From: Streptomyces aureocirculatus
GTDB taxonomy: Bacteria > Actinomycetota > Actinomycetes > Streptomycetales > Streptomycetaceae
Direction of reading: 5' to 3'
DNA: 64,000 nt
Assembly (NCBI RefSeq): GCF_000720475.1
Contig: NZ_JOAP01000011.1
Coordinates: 62,001 to 126,000 of the forward strand
Each line of letters starts with the position of its first letter. The first letter of the stretch is position 1. Positions 24,639 to 33,440 of this stretch are shown one piece after another. The notes beneath the pieces were generated by a model, which saw nothing but the letters and a program-made list of their open reading frames with translations, was not told the DNA's origin and did no database searches. The position numbers and the translations under genes are program-made.

Positions 24639-27112
24639 CGACGGCCACGCAGGTGACGGCGGGCACCGGGGCCCGGGCGGACGGGCCGCTGCTGCTCGGC
24701 GTGCGGCATCACGGCCCGGGGTCCGCGCGGGCCGTGCGCGCGGCGCTCGACGCGGCGCGGCCGCAGGTGCTCCTCGTCGAAGGGCCGCCGGAGGCGGACG
24801 GCCTGGTGGGGCTCGCCGCCGAGGCCGGGATGCGGCCGCCGGTCGCGCTGCTCGCACACGTGGTGGACGAGCCGGGCCGCTCGGCGTTCTGGCCGCTCGC
24901 CGAGTTCTCGCCCGAGTGGGTGGCGATCCGGTGGGCGGTACGGCACGGGGTGCCGGTGCGCTTCATGGACCTGCCGGCCGCGCACACGTTGGCACAGGGC
25001 CGCGAGGAGCCGGGGGACGAGGAAACGGGGGCCGAGGAGCCCGGCGCCGGTACCGGTACCGGGGAGACCGTGCGGATCGATCCGCTGGGGGCGCTCGCCG
25101 AAGCGGCCGGGTACGACGACCCGGAGCGCTGGTGGGAGGACGTCGTCGAACACCGCGCGGGCGGTGGCGACGCGTACGCGCCCTTCGAGGCGCTCGGTGA
25201 GGCCATGGGAGCGCTGCGCGAGACGTACGGCAGCGGCGGGCACGACCGGGATCTGGTGCGCGAGGCGTACATGCGGCTCCAGGTGCGGGCGGCCCAGCGG
25301 GAGTTCGGGGCCGCGGGGGTCGCCGTGGTGTGCGGGGCCTGGCATGTGCCCGCGCTGCGGCAGAAGGCCTCCGTGACCGCCGACCGGGCCCTCCTGAAGG
25401 GGCTGCCGAAGGTCAAGGTCGACATGACGTGGGTGCCGTGGACGCACCGCCGCCTCTCGCGGCACAGCGGTTACGGGGCGGGCATCGACTCACCCGGCTG
25501 GTACGGCCATCTGTTCGGCGCGCCCGACCGGCCCGTCGAACGCTGGCTGACGAAGGTCGCGCGGCTGCTCAGGGAGGAGGACCGGATCGTGTCGTCCGCG
25601 CACGTCATCGAGGCGGTGCGGCTCGCCGACACGCTCGCCGTGATGCGCGGGCGGCCGCTGCCCGGGCTCACCGAGACGATGGACGCGGTGCGGGCCGTGC
25701 TGTGCGAGGGCTCGGACGTGCCGCTCGCGCTCGTACACGACCGGCTCGTCGTCGGGGACGTGCTCGGCGAGGTGCCGGAGTCCGCGCCGGCCGTGCCGCT
25801 CCAGCGCGACCTCACCCGAATCCAGCGCAAGCTCCGGCTCAAGCCGGAGGCGCTGGAGCGGGAGGTCGAACTCGACCTCCGCAAGGACACGGACGCGGCC
25901 CGCAGCCGGTTGCTGCACCGACTGCGGCTGCTCGGAGTGGCCTGGGGGGAGCCGGTCGAGTCGCGCGGGAGCACGGGTACGTTCCGGGAGACCTGGCGGC
26001 TGCGGTGGGAGCCCGAGCTTTCGGTGCGGGTCGCCGAGGCCGGGGTGTGGGGTACGACGGTCCTGGGCGCGGCCACCGCCAGGGCGGCGGCCGACGCGGT
26101 GGAGGCGCCGGCGCTCGCCGAGGTCACCGCGCTGGCCGAGCGGTGCCTGCTGGCCGAGCTGCCCGACGCGCTGCCGGTGGTGATGCGGGTGCTCGCCGAC
26201 CGTGCCGCGCTCGACGCCGACGTCGGTCATCTGGCGCAGGCACTGCCCGCGCTCGTGCGCTCGATGCGGTACGGGGATGTGCGGGGCACGGACACCGGTG
26301 CGCTGGGGGAGGTGGCGCGCGGGCTCGCCGAGCGGGTGTTCGTCGGGTTGCCGCCCGCGTGCGCGGGCCTTGACGCGGACGCCGCGGCGGCCATGCGGGG
26401 GCACATCGACACGGTGCACCTGGCCGTGGGCCTGCTGGGTGACCTCATCGCCCGGGGCGAGGGGGACGGGCCCGGGGGCCCCGGTTCCGACGACGGGGAC
26501 ACCGGGTGGGGTGGCAGGCCTCGGTGGGCGCGGGTGCTGCGGGGGCTCGTCGAGGGGGAGCGGGTCGCCGGGGTCGTGCGCGGCCGGTGCGCCCGTCTTC
26601 TGATGGACGACGGGAGCCTGGAGGAGGGGGAGGCCGCGCGGTTCATGGGGCTCGCCCTGTCACCCGGGACCGAACCGGCCGAGGCCGCAGCGTGGATCGA
26701 GGGGTTCGTCGGGGGCGGCGCCGGGGGCGGGATGCTGCTCGTGCACGACGAACGCCTCCTCGGGCTCGTCGACCAGTGGCTGACGCGGGTGCCGGGGGAC
26801 GCCTTCGTCGACGTACTGCCGCTGCTGCGGCGCACGTTCGCCGCGTATGAGCCCGGCGTGCGCCGGTCCTTGGGCGAGCTGGTGCGCAGGGGCCCGGGGC
26901 GGCCGGGCGCGACATCGCCGACCGAGGGCGCGCCGGGGTTCGCGGCGGAGCTGGACCGCGACCGTGCGGACGCGGTCCTCCCGGTCCTCGGCCTGCTGCT
27001 CGCCCTCGACCTCGACGAGGTGCCCGAGCGGGGCGGTGCCGACGGGGGCGGGCCGATCGGGCGGGGCGGCGGCGCCGGACAGAGCGGGAACTGGCTGGTG
27101 GGGGTGGCGTGA
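24635..27112 (+). CDS. DUF5682 family protein (YehM-like)
   Basis: 825 residues, ATG overlapping the moxR stop. The N-terminus has the family motif GVRHHGPGSARAV and LLVEGPPEAD, then PVALLAHVVDEPGRSAFWPLAEFSPEW; further on HVPALRQK and WVPWTHRRLSRHSGYGAGIDSPGWY are conserved-looking. The middle and C-terminal parts are helical. The G-x-R-H-H-G ... E-G pattern resembles folds of TIKI/EreA-like hydrolases, but that is only an impression. It is the largest partner of the MoxR/VWA/SWIM system. The tail after about residue 790 is Gly-rich. The stop overlaps the ATG of vwa (TGATG). No biochemical role is known to me. Confidence 0.82.
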   Translation: MTTATQVTAGTGARADGPLLLGVRHHGPGSARAVRAALDAARPQVLLVEGPPEADGLVGLAAEAGMRPPVALLAHVVDEPGRSAFWPLAEFSPEWVAIRWAVRHGVPVRFMDLPAAHTLAQGREEPGDEETGAEEPGAGTGTGETVRIDPLGALAEAAGYDDPERWWEDVVEHRAGGGDAYAPFEALGEAMGALRETYGSGGHDRDLVREAYMRLQVRAAQREFGAAGVAVVCGAWHVPALRQKASVTADRALLKGLPKVKVDMTWVPWTHRRLSRHSGYGAGIDSPGWYGHLFGAPDRPVERWLTKVARLLREEDRIVSSAHVIEAVRLADTLAVMRGRPLPGLTETMDAVRAVLCEGSDVPLALVHDRLVVGDVLGEVPESAPAVPLQRDLTRIQRKLRLKPEALEREVELDLRKDTDAARSRLLHRLRLLGVAWGEPVESRGSTGTFRETWRLRWEPELSVRVAEAGVWGTTVLGAATARAAADAVEAPALAEVTALAERCLLAELPDALPVVMRVLADRAALDADVGHLAQALPALVRSMRYGDVRGTDTGALGEVARGLAERVFVGLPPACAGLDADAAAAMRGHIDTVHLAVGLLGDLIARGEGDGPGGPGSDDGDTGWGGRPRWARVLRGLVEGERVAGVVRGRCARLLMDDGSLEEGEAARFMGLALSPGTEPAEAAAWIEGFVGGGAGGGMLLVHDERLLGLVDQWLTRVPGDAFVDVLPLLRRTFAAYEPGVRRSLGELVRRGPGRPGATSPTEGAPGFAAELDRDRADAVLPVLGLLLALDLDEVPERGGADGGGPIGRGGGAGQSGNWLVGVA

Positions 27113-28971
27113 TGGTGGGGGTGAGGGGTGTGGAGGGCGTGAGCGGGGCGGCGGGTGTCGGTGGTGTGGCGGGTGTCAGCGCTCCGGCGGGTATGGGTGG
27201 GGCGGCGGAGGCGAGTGGGGCTGCGGGCGTGACTGGTGTGGCGGAGGCGAGCGGCCTGAGCGCCTGCGCGGTCTCCTCCGCGGGTTCCGTGACTTCTGGG
27301 GCAACTGGGGCGACTGGGGCCTGCGCTGCGACGGCAGCCGGTCCGGCAGATCCGGCAGATCCGGCAGATCCGGCGTTCTCGACGGAGGCGAGTGGGGTGG
27401 CGGGCGTGAGCGGGGCGGCGGGTGTCGGTGGTGCGGCGGGCGTGAGCGGAGCGGTGGGCGTCAGTGGTGCCGCGGGTGTCAGTGCTGGGGGCGACGTGTG
27501 CGGGGTGGCGGGTGTGAAGGGGGCCGTAGATATGGGTGGGGCGATGGAGGCGGGCGGTGCGGTGGGTGCCAGCGCAGCGGTGGGCGCCGGTGGTGCGGCG
27601 GGTGGCCGTGGGGCTGAGGGTGTGAGCGGGGTCGGGGGCGGCAGCGGGGCTGAGGGTGTCAGCGCAGCGGTGGGCGCCGACGGTGCAGCGGGTGGCAGCA
27701 GGGCTGAGAGTGTGAGTGGGCTCGGGGGCGGCAGCGGGGTTGAGGGTGTGAGCAGCGGGGCTGAGGGTGTGAGTGGGGGCGGGGGGCTGAGTGAGGGTGG
27801 GGGCGTGAGTGGGGCTGAGGTCGGGGATGAGCGGTTGCGGCGGTGGCGGTTGGTGCTTGGGGGGGATGGGGCGGACGGGACCGGGTGTGCGTTGGGTGGG
27901 CGGGATGTGGCGATGGACGGGGCGCTCGCCGCGCTGTACGGGGGAGGGGGGAAGAAGGAGCGCGGGCAGGGACGGTCTGCCGGGCTCGGGGTCTCGGCGC
28001 CGTCGGTCGCACGGTGGCTCGGGGACATCCGGACGTACTTCCCGACGTCCGTGGTCCAGGTCATGCAGCGTGACGCCATCGACCGGCTCGGCCTCTCCGC
28101 GCTGCTCCTGGAGCCCGAGATGCTGGCGGCCGTCGAGGCGGACGTCCACCTCGTCGGCACCCTGCTCTCCCTCAACAAGGCGATGCCCGAGACGACGAAG
28201 GAGACCGCGCGGGCCGTCGTACGCAAGGTGGTCGAGGACCTGGAGAAGCGGCTCGCGACCCGTACCCGGGCCACGCTCACCGGGGCGCTCGACCGCAGCG
28301 CACGCGTCAGCAGGCCGCGCCACCGCGACATCGACTGGAACCGCACCATCGCGGCCAACCTCAAGAACTACCTGCCCGAGTACAGGACGGTGGTTCCCGA
28401 GCGGCTCATCGGGTACGGCAGGGCGGCGCAGTCGGTGAAGAAGGACGTCATCCTCTGCATCGACCAGTCCGGTTCGATGGCGGCGTCCGTCGTGTACGCC
28501 TCCGTCTTCGGCGCGGTGCTCGCCTCGATGCGCTCCATCAGCACGCGGCTCGTCGTGTTCGACACGAACATCGTGGACCTGACGGACCAGATCGACGATC
28601 CCGTGGACGTCCTCTTCGGTACGCAGCTCGGCGGCGGCACCGACATCAACCGGGCGCTCGCGTACTGCCAGGCGCGGATCAGCCGTCCCGCGGACACCGT
28701 CGTCGTGCTGATATCCGACCTCTACGAAGGCGGCATACGGAACGAGATGCTGAAGCGGGTCGCGGCGATGAAGGCGTCCGGCGTGCAGTTCGTGACGCTG
28801 CTCGCGCTGTCCGACGAAGGGGCACCCGCCTACGACCGGGAGCACGCGGCGGCGCTCTCCGCCCTGGACGCGGCGGCCTTCGCGTGTACGCCGGACCTGT
28901 TCCCGGACGTGATGGCGGCGGCGATCGAACGGAGGCCCCTGCCCATACCGGACATGCCCGCGGTTCGGTGA
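27112..28971 (+). CDS. VWA-domain protein with repetitive N-terminal extension (YehP-like)
   Basis: 619 residues if started at the ATG 27112 that overlaps the DUF5682 stop. The conserved part begins around residue 235 (GDERLRRWRLVLGG); an in-frame GTG at 27805 with GAGGGTGGGGGC before it would give a protein of normal family length (388 residues) and is a serious alternative start. The VWA domain has a complete MIDAS: D451-x-S453-x-S455 (DQSGSM), T510 (GGGTDINRA) and D536 (ISDLYEGG). Residues 1-230 are Gly/Val/Ala/Ser-only sequence from tandem repeats and an inverted copy of the moxR 5' end. VWA partners of MoxR ATPases typically recruit a client through the metal site. Confidence 0.85.
   Translation: MVGVRGVEGVSGAAGVGGVAGVSAPAGMGGAAEASGAAGVTGVAEASGLSACAVSSAGSVTSGATGATGACAATAAGPADPADPADPAFSTEASGVAGVSGAAGVGGAAGVSGAVGVSGAAGVSAGGDVCGVAGVKGAVDMGGAMEAGGAVGASAAVGAGGAAGGRGAEGVSGVGGGSGAEGVSAAVGADGAAGGSRAESVSGLGGGSGVEGVSSGAEGVSGGGGLSEGGGVSGAEVGDERLRRWRLVLGGDGADGTGCALGGRDVAMDGALAALYGGGGKKERGQGRSAGLGVSAPSVARWLGDIRTYFPTSVVQVMQRDAIDRLGLSALLLEPEMLAAVEADVHLVGTLLSLNKAMPETTKETARAVVRKVVEDLEKRLATRTRATLTGALDRSARVSRPRHRDIDWNRTIAANLKNYLPEYRTVVPERLIGYGRAAQSVKKDVILCIDQSGSMAASVVYASVFGAVLASMRSISTRLVVFDTNIVDLTDQIDDPVDVLFGTQLGGGTDINRALAYCQARISRPADTVVVLISDLYEGGIRNEMLKRVAAMKASGVQFVTLLALSDEGAPAYDREHAAALSALDAAAFACTPDLFPDVMAAAIERRPLPIPDMPAVR
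27245..27386. repeat. inverted copy of the moxR 5' end inside vwa
   Basis: The reverse complement of this stretch matches 23388-23582 (see there), with about 95 percent identity in the 57-base end block. In the vwa frame it is read antisense and gives an Ala/Ser/Gly-rich peptide (ASGLSACAVSSAGSVTSG). The copies flank moxR and DUF5682 as inverted repeats. On both sides lie a 32-base direct repeat (27135-27166 and 27402-27433). Confidence 0.85.
27571..27750 (+). repeat. tandem 90-base (30-residue) repeat in vwa
   Basis: Two adjacent units, 27571-27660 and 27661-27750, share most bases, starting AGCGCAGCGGTGGGCGCCG and ending GAGGGTGT. They encode SAAVGAGGAAGG... and SAAVGADGAAGG..., about 23 of 30 residues alike; a partial third unit follows to about 27780. 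The period is a multiple of three, so the frame is kept. Confidence 0.85.
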
Positions 28972-29328
28972 CAGGGGCCATCGGTTCACCGGTTCGCCGG
29001 TTCGCCGGTTCACCGGAGCACCCGTCCGCGGGCGCCGTCGCGTCGGGTCGCGTACACCGACTGATCACGTGAGCACACGCGAGCAAACGGGCCGGCCCCA
29101 CGATCTGTGACCGTCATCACCGCGCAAATGTGACCTGCGATTTAGGGACGCACGTCCCACGGCGATAACCTGCGAGACGGACATGCCGCGTACCGGACTT
29201 TCGGCTACGCCTCCCTTGTGACAGCGCAGTCACGTTGCCCTTCGCGGCACGCCCACGCAGAGCACGCAGAGACTGAAGCCGCTGCCTAGCGTCAGCGGCG
29301 CGAGATCACTGAAAAGGGACGGACGCGC
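28972..29328 (+). promoter_or_regulatory. sucC upstream region with promoter and palindrome
   Basis: A run of the 9-mer CGGTTC(A/G)CC lies at 28982-29014, directly after vwa. Nearer sucC, TAACCT (29166-29171) is a likely -10, with only a weak -35 (TTAGGG, 29142-29147). Between them a perfect inverted repeat GGGACG-CA-CGTCCC (29145-29158) fills the spacer, the position expected of an operator. No gene is seen in these 357 bases. Confidence 0.45.
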
Positions 29329-30510
29329 GTGGACCTGTTCGAGTACCAGGCGAGGGACCTCTTCGCCAAGCACGGTGTACCGGTGCTGGCCGGTGAAGTC
29401 ATCGACACGCCTGAGGCGGCGCGCGCGGCGACTGATCGCCTTGGCGGCAAGTCGGTAGTGAAGGCGCAGGTGAAGGTCGGAGGCCGCGGCAAGGCCGGCG
29501 GTGTGAAGCTGGCGGCGACGCCGGACGAGGCCGTCGCCCGCGCGACGGACATCCTCGGCATGGACATCAAGGGCCACACGGTCCACAAGGTGATGATCGC
29601 CGAGACGGCCCCCGAGATCCTTGAGGAGTACTACGTCTCGTACCTCCTCGACCGCACCAACCGCACCTTCCTGGCCATGGCCTCGGTGCAGGGCGGCATG
29701 GACATCGAGGAGGTCGCGGAGAAGACCCCCGAGGCGCTGGCCAAGGTTCCGGTCGACTCCAACGAGGGCGTCACGATCGAGAAGGCCCGCGAGATCGTCG
29801 CGCAGGCGAAGTTCCCGGCCGAGGTCGCCGAGAAGGTCGCCGAGGTCATGGTGACCCTGTGGGACACCTTCGTCGCCGAGGACGCGCTCCTCGTCGAGGT
29901 GAACCCGCTGGCCAAGGTCGCTTCCGGCGACATCCTGGCGCTGGACGGCAAGGTGTCCCTGGACGCCAACGCCGACTTCCGCCAGTTGGAGCACGAGGCC
30001 CTTGAGGACAAGGACGCAGCCAACCCGCTCGAGGCTGCCGCCAAGGCCAAGAACCTCAACTACGTCAAGCTCGACGGCGAGGTCGGCATCATCGGCAACG
30101 GCGCGGGTCTCGTCATGAGCACCCTGGACGTCGTCGCGTACGCCGGTGAGAACCACGGCAGCGTGAAGCCCGCCAACTTCCTCGACATCGGTGGCGGCGC
30201 CTCCGCCGAGGTCATGGCGAACGGCCTGGAGATCATCCTCGGCGACCCGGACGTCAAGTCCGTCTTCGTCAACGTCTTCGGCGGCATCACCGCCTGCGAC
30301 GAGGTCGCCAATGGCATCGTGCAGGCCCTGGAGCTCCTGAAGTCCAAGGGTGAAGAGGTCACCAAGCCGCTGGTCGTGCGCCTCGACGGCAACAACGCGG
30401 AGCTGGGTCGCAAGATCCTGTCCGACGCCAACCACCCGCTCGTGCAGCGTGTGGACACCATGGACGGCGCGGCCGACAAGGCCGCCGAGCTCGCCGCGGC
30501 TGCGAAGTAA
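29329..30510 (+). CDS. sucC: succinyl-CoA synthetase (ADP-forming) beta subunit
   Basis: 393 residues, GTG start about 11 bases after AAAGGGA. The N-terminal ATP-grasp domain is recognised by [37 protein letters not shown] and EVNPLA (nucleotide and Mg binding). The C-terminal CoA-ligase part has [14 protein letters not shown] and [15 protein letters not shown], the loop that receives the phosphohistidine. With SucD it makes succinyl-CoA or, in the TCA direction, succinate plus ATP. It is 23 bases before sucD, in one operon. Length and motifs are normal. Confidence 0.97.
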   Translation: MDLFEYQARDLFAKHGVPVLAGEVIDTPEAARAATDRLGGKSVVKAQVKVGGRGKAGGVKLAATPDEAVARATDILGMDIKGHTVHKVMIAETAPEILEEYYVSYLLDRTNRTFLAMASVQGGMDIEEVAEKTPEALAKVPVDSNEGVTIEKAREIVAQAKFPAEVAEKVAEVMVTLWDTFVAEDALLVEVNPLAKVASGDILALDGKVSLDANADFRQLEHEALEDKDAANPLEAAAKAKNLNYVKLDGEVGIIGNGAGLVMSTLDVVAYAGENHGSVKPANFLDIGGGASAEVMANGLEIILGDPDVKSVFVNVFGGITACDEVANGIVQALELLKSKGEEVTKPLVVRLDGNNAELGRKILSDANHPLVQRVDTMDGAADKAAELAAAAK

Positions 30511-30533
30511 GGGATAAAGGGACTCAGACCACC

Positions 30534-31418
30534 ATGGCTATCTTCCTCAACAAGGACAGCAAGGTCATCGTCCAGGGCATGACCGGTGCCACGGGCATGA
30601 AGCACACCAAGCTCATGCTGGGTGACGGCACCAACATCGTCGGTGGCGTGAACCCCCGCAAGGCGGGCACCTCCGTCGACATCGACGGCAACGACATCCC
30701 GGTCTTCGGCACGGTCGCCGAGGCGATGGAGAAGACGGGCGCCAACGTCTCCGTCCTCTTCGTGCCGCCGGCCTTCGCCAAGGCCGCCGTCGTCGAGGCC
30801 ATCGACGCCGAGATCCCGCTCGCGGTCGTCATCACCGAGGGCATCGCCGTCCACGACTCCGCCGCCTTCTGGGCGTACGCGAAGTCCAAGGGCAACAAGA
30901 CCCGCATCATCGGCCCGAACTGCCCCGGTCTGATCACGCCGGGTCAGTCGAACGCCGGCATCATCCCGGGCGACATCACGAAGCCGGGCCGCATCGGTCT
31001 GGTCTCGAAGTCGGGCACGCTGACGTACCAGATGATGTACGAGCTCCGTGACATCGGCTTCTCGTCGGCCGTCGGCATCGGTGGCGACCCGGTCATCGGT
31101 ACGACGCACATCGACGCGCTCGCCGCGTTCGAGGCCGACCCCGAGACCGACCTGATCGTGATGATCGGTGAGATCGGTGGTGACGCCGAGGAGCGTGCCG
31201 CGGACTTCATCAAGGAGAACGTGACGAAGCCGGTCGTCGGTTACGTCGCGGGCTTCACCGCGCCCGAGGGCAAGACGATGGGCCACGCCGGTGCCATCGT
31301 CTCCGGCTCCTCCGGCACGGCTGCCGCGAAGAAGGAGGCCCTTGAGGCCGCCGGTGTGAAGGTCGGCAAGACGCCCACCGAGACGGCGAAGCTGGCCCGC
31401 GCGATTCTCGCCGGCTAG
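30534..31418 (+). CDS. sucD: succinyl-CoA synthetase (ADP-forming) alpha subunit
   Basis: 294 residues. The N-terminal CoA-binding Rossmann domain ([15 protein letters not shown]) and the phosphohistidine loop [13 protein letters not shown] with active-site His251 are intact; GPNCPGLI and [10 protein letters not shown] are also present. It forms the alpha half of the enzyme with SucC. The ATG is preceded by AAAGGGAC. A strong terminator follows 24 bases after the stop, so sucCD is a two-gene operon. Confidence 0.97.
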   Translation: MAIFLNKDSKVIVQGMTGATGMKHTKLMLGDGTNIVGGVNPRKAGTSVDIDGNDIPVFGTVAEAMEKTGANVSVLFVPPAFAKAAVVEAIDAEIPLAVVITEGIAVHDSAAFWAYAKSKGNKTRIIGPNCPGLITPGQSNAGIIPGDITKPGRIGLVSKSGTLTYQMMYELRDIGFSSAVGIGGDPVIGTTHIDALAAFEADPETDLIVMIGEIGGDAEERAADFIKENVTKPVVGYVAGFTAPEGKTMGHAGAIVSGSSGTAAAKKEALEAAGVKVGKTPTETAKLARAILAG

Positions 31419-31441
31419 CGCCTGCACGTCCGGTTCGCTCG

Positions 31442-31484
31442 AACGCGGGCCCGCACCCCTCCGCCAGGGGTGTGGGCCCGCGTT
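31442..31484 (+). terminator. terminator of sucCD
   Basis: A 19-bp stem (31442-31460 with 31466-31484) containing one G-U pair and a 5-base loop CCGCC, then CTTGTT. It is the classic intrinsic terminator after sucD. Confidence 0.9.
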
Positions 31485-31632
31485 CTTGTTGCCCCGGCCG
31501 CCGGGGGTGGGGCGGGCCGAACCGGCCGGTTGCCCCGTCCGGGGCGGCGGGGTTGGCGCGTACCGGCATGGCGCCCGGCACCGGGGTGCTGCGCCCACCC
31601 GTGCCGCCCCGCGGCACGATTGCCCGAAGTGG

Positions 31633-33333
31633 CTAGCGGGGCAGTGGCGTCAGTCTTGCCGGGGTGTTGCCCGGTTCCTCGCGGAGTTTTTGGCGCAGGG
31701 ACTCCTCGTCGTACGAGAGCGGGCCCGGGCCCATGTGCGGGGGGACGCCGCTGATGGCTCTGCCGGGGGACTGGGGAGGCTCGTAGCGGGTGGGGGCGGT
31801 GCGGACGGTGAGGGCCGTGGCGCCGATGATCAGGGCGGTGAAGGCGATGGCGGCCCGGGTCCAGACGCGGGCCCGGCGCTCGCTGCCGATCCGTACCCGC
31901 GCCGGACGCGGCAGCCGCAGCCGCTCGGTGCGGCCGAGGGCGTCGAGGCCCCGGTGCAGTTCGTCGGGGCGGCCCGCCGTGGCGGGCAACTGCTCGGCGA
32001 CGGCGTCGCGGGCGTTCAGGAGGCGGTAGGCGGCGGTGGGCGTGCTCGCCTCCGTCTCCGCCGCCGTCTCCGGCAGGTCGAGGCCGACGCCGTCGTAGAG
32101 CAGCAGCGTGCGGCGCTGCGCGGGCGTCAGGCTGAGGAGTACGCGGAGCAGCGCGCGGTCCGCTTCCTCGGCGGGCGGTACGTCGGGACGGCGGTAGGCG
32201 GGACGGAACCGGTGCCAGGGGGACAGCGCGTACTCGTGCGCGACCGCGCGTACCCAGCCCGCCGGGTCCCGGTCCACGGCCACCTCCGGCCAGCGCTGCC
32301 AGGCCTGCTGGAAGGCGCGCTCGACGGACTCCTCGGCCAGGGCGCGGCGCCCCGTCAGGGCGAACGCCTGCCGTACCAGGGCGGGGGCCGTGCCGGCACA
32401 GAGCGCGTCAAAGGCGTCCTCGGGCCCACGGGGCGGTCCCGAGGCCCCGACACCGGGCCCCTCGACCTCCTCGCCCACGTCACGGGCGGCCTCCTGGCCA
32501 ACCGCGTCGCGGACCGCCTCCTGGCCCACCGCGTCCCGGACGGCCACTTCGCCCACCGCGTGGCGGGCCGCCTCCTGGTCCACCGCGTGGCGGGCGGCCT
32601 CCTGGCTCACCGCGTCCCGGACGGCCACTTCGCCCACCGCGTCGTGGGTCGCCTCTTGGCCCACCGCGTGGCGGGCCGCCTCTTGGTCCACCGCGTGGCG
32701 GGCGGCCTCCTGGCTCACCGCGTCGCGGACAGCCGCTTCGCTCACCGCGTGGCGGGCCGCCCTCTCGCCCACCGCGTCGCGGCCCCCCTCGGTGGCGTCC
32801 TTGTCCGGAGTGCCCGTGCCCTCCCGGCGGACGGTGTCCGCGGTATCGGCGTCCTGCCCGCGGGCGGCCTCCAGGGCGCCCCCACCCTGGTCCGGGACAG
32901 TGCCCGGGGTGTTCCCATCCTGGTCCGGGACGGCGTCCGGGGCGCCCCCGCCCGGGATGACGCCCCCGCCCGGGACGGCGTCCTGGCCGTCGCCCCCGCC
33001 CGGGGAGGCGCCCCGGGCGGTGCCCCCGTCCGGGACGCCCCCCTCCCGGAGGGCACCGGCGCCGGACCCCGGGACCCCCGGGGCCCCGGCCTCCGCCGCG
33101 ATGCCCGCCAGAAAGCGGGCATACGCCACGCGGCGGCGGCCGCTGGGCTGGGTGCGGCCCGTCTCCCAGCCGCGGACGGTGGCGCGGGAGACCCCCAGCT
33201 TCGCGGCGACCTCGGCCTGGCTCAGCGACTTCGCCTCGCGCAGTCTGCGGCGTTCCTTGGGGGACGGCAGCGAGGGGGCTCCCCCTGGCCCGGACGAGGC
33301 CGAGCGCTTGGGGGCCGGGGGAGTCTGGGACAT
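31633..33333 (-). CDS. XRE helix-turn-helix / ECF-sigma-like / membrane fusion protein
   Basis: 566 residues from the ATG at 33333. Residues about 25-85 are an XRE helix-turn-helix (LREAKSLSQAEVAAKLGVSR, then GWETGRTQPSGRRR). A Gly/Asp/Pro-rich linker and eleven nonapeptide repeats (about 183-282) follow. From about 300 there is an ECF-like sigma region 2 (FDALCAGTAPALVRQAF, AEESVERAFQQAWQRWPEV, DPAGWVRAVAHEYA) and from about 395 a region 4 (LLSLTPAQRRTLLLYDGVGL, LPETAAETEASTPTAAYRLL). A membrane segment lies at about 490-511 and a short outside tail ends the protein. Region 4's recognition helix is poor in basic residues, so the XRE part may supply DNA binding. Function unknown; conserved position before DUF6350 is remembered. 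Confidence 0.75.
   Translation of the reverse strand: MSQTPPAPKRSASSGPGGAPSLPSPKERRRLREAKSLSQAEVAAKLGVSRATVRGWETGRTQPSGRRRVAYARFLAGIAAEAGAPGVPGSGAGALREGGVPDGGTARGASPGGGDGQDAVPGGGVIPGGGAPDAVPDQDGNTPGTVPDQGGGALEAARGQDADTADTVRREGTGTPDKDATEGGRDAVGERAARHAVSEAAVRDAVSQEAARHAVDQEAARHAVGQEATHDAVGEVAVRDAVSQEAARHAVDQEAARHAVGEVAVRDAVGQEAVRDAVGQEAARDVGEEVEGPGVGASGPPRGPEDAFDALCAGTAPALVRQAFALTGRRALAEESVERAFQQAWQRWPEVAVDRDPAGWVRAVAHEYALSPWHRFRPAYRRPDVPPAEEADRALLRVLLSLTPAQRRTLLLYDGVGLDLPETAAETEASTPTAAYRLLNARDAVAEQLPATAGRPDELHRGLDALGRTERLRLPRPARVRIGSERRARVWTRAAIAFTALIIGATALTVRTAPTRYEPPQSPGRAISGVPPHMGPGPLSYDEESLRQKLREEPGNTPARLTPLPR
32486..32785 (-). repeat. eleven 27-base (nonapeptide) repeats
   Basis: The minus strand encodes units of nine residues of the form RHAVDQEAA / RDAVGQEAV / RDAVGEVAV, eleven in a row. 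Unit 27 bases, no frame disruption. The pattern is alpha-helical with Arg and Glu at fixed positions, so it may form a rod or coil between the XRE and sigma-like domains. Repeat number is likely to vary between strains. Confidence 0.9.
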
Positions 33334-33440
33334 GACTAGCCGATCCACCCTTCGAAAAAGTACATAAACGTATATTGGGCGACACATCCGGCATTCGCCC
33401 GTTACGCGAAGAAAGCGCGTGTCGTTGGCAGCATGACCGT

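Noticed and set aside
26227..29013. 928-codon minus-strand frame over DUF5682 and vwa
   Set aside because: Shadow frame; Pro/Thr/His-rich text arising from the repetitive GC-rich vwa 5' end.
32486..32785. Frameshifted or pseudogenised XRE gene because of repeats
   Set aside because: All units are multiples of three and the frame remains open with intact domains on both sides.
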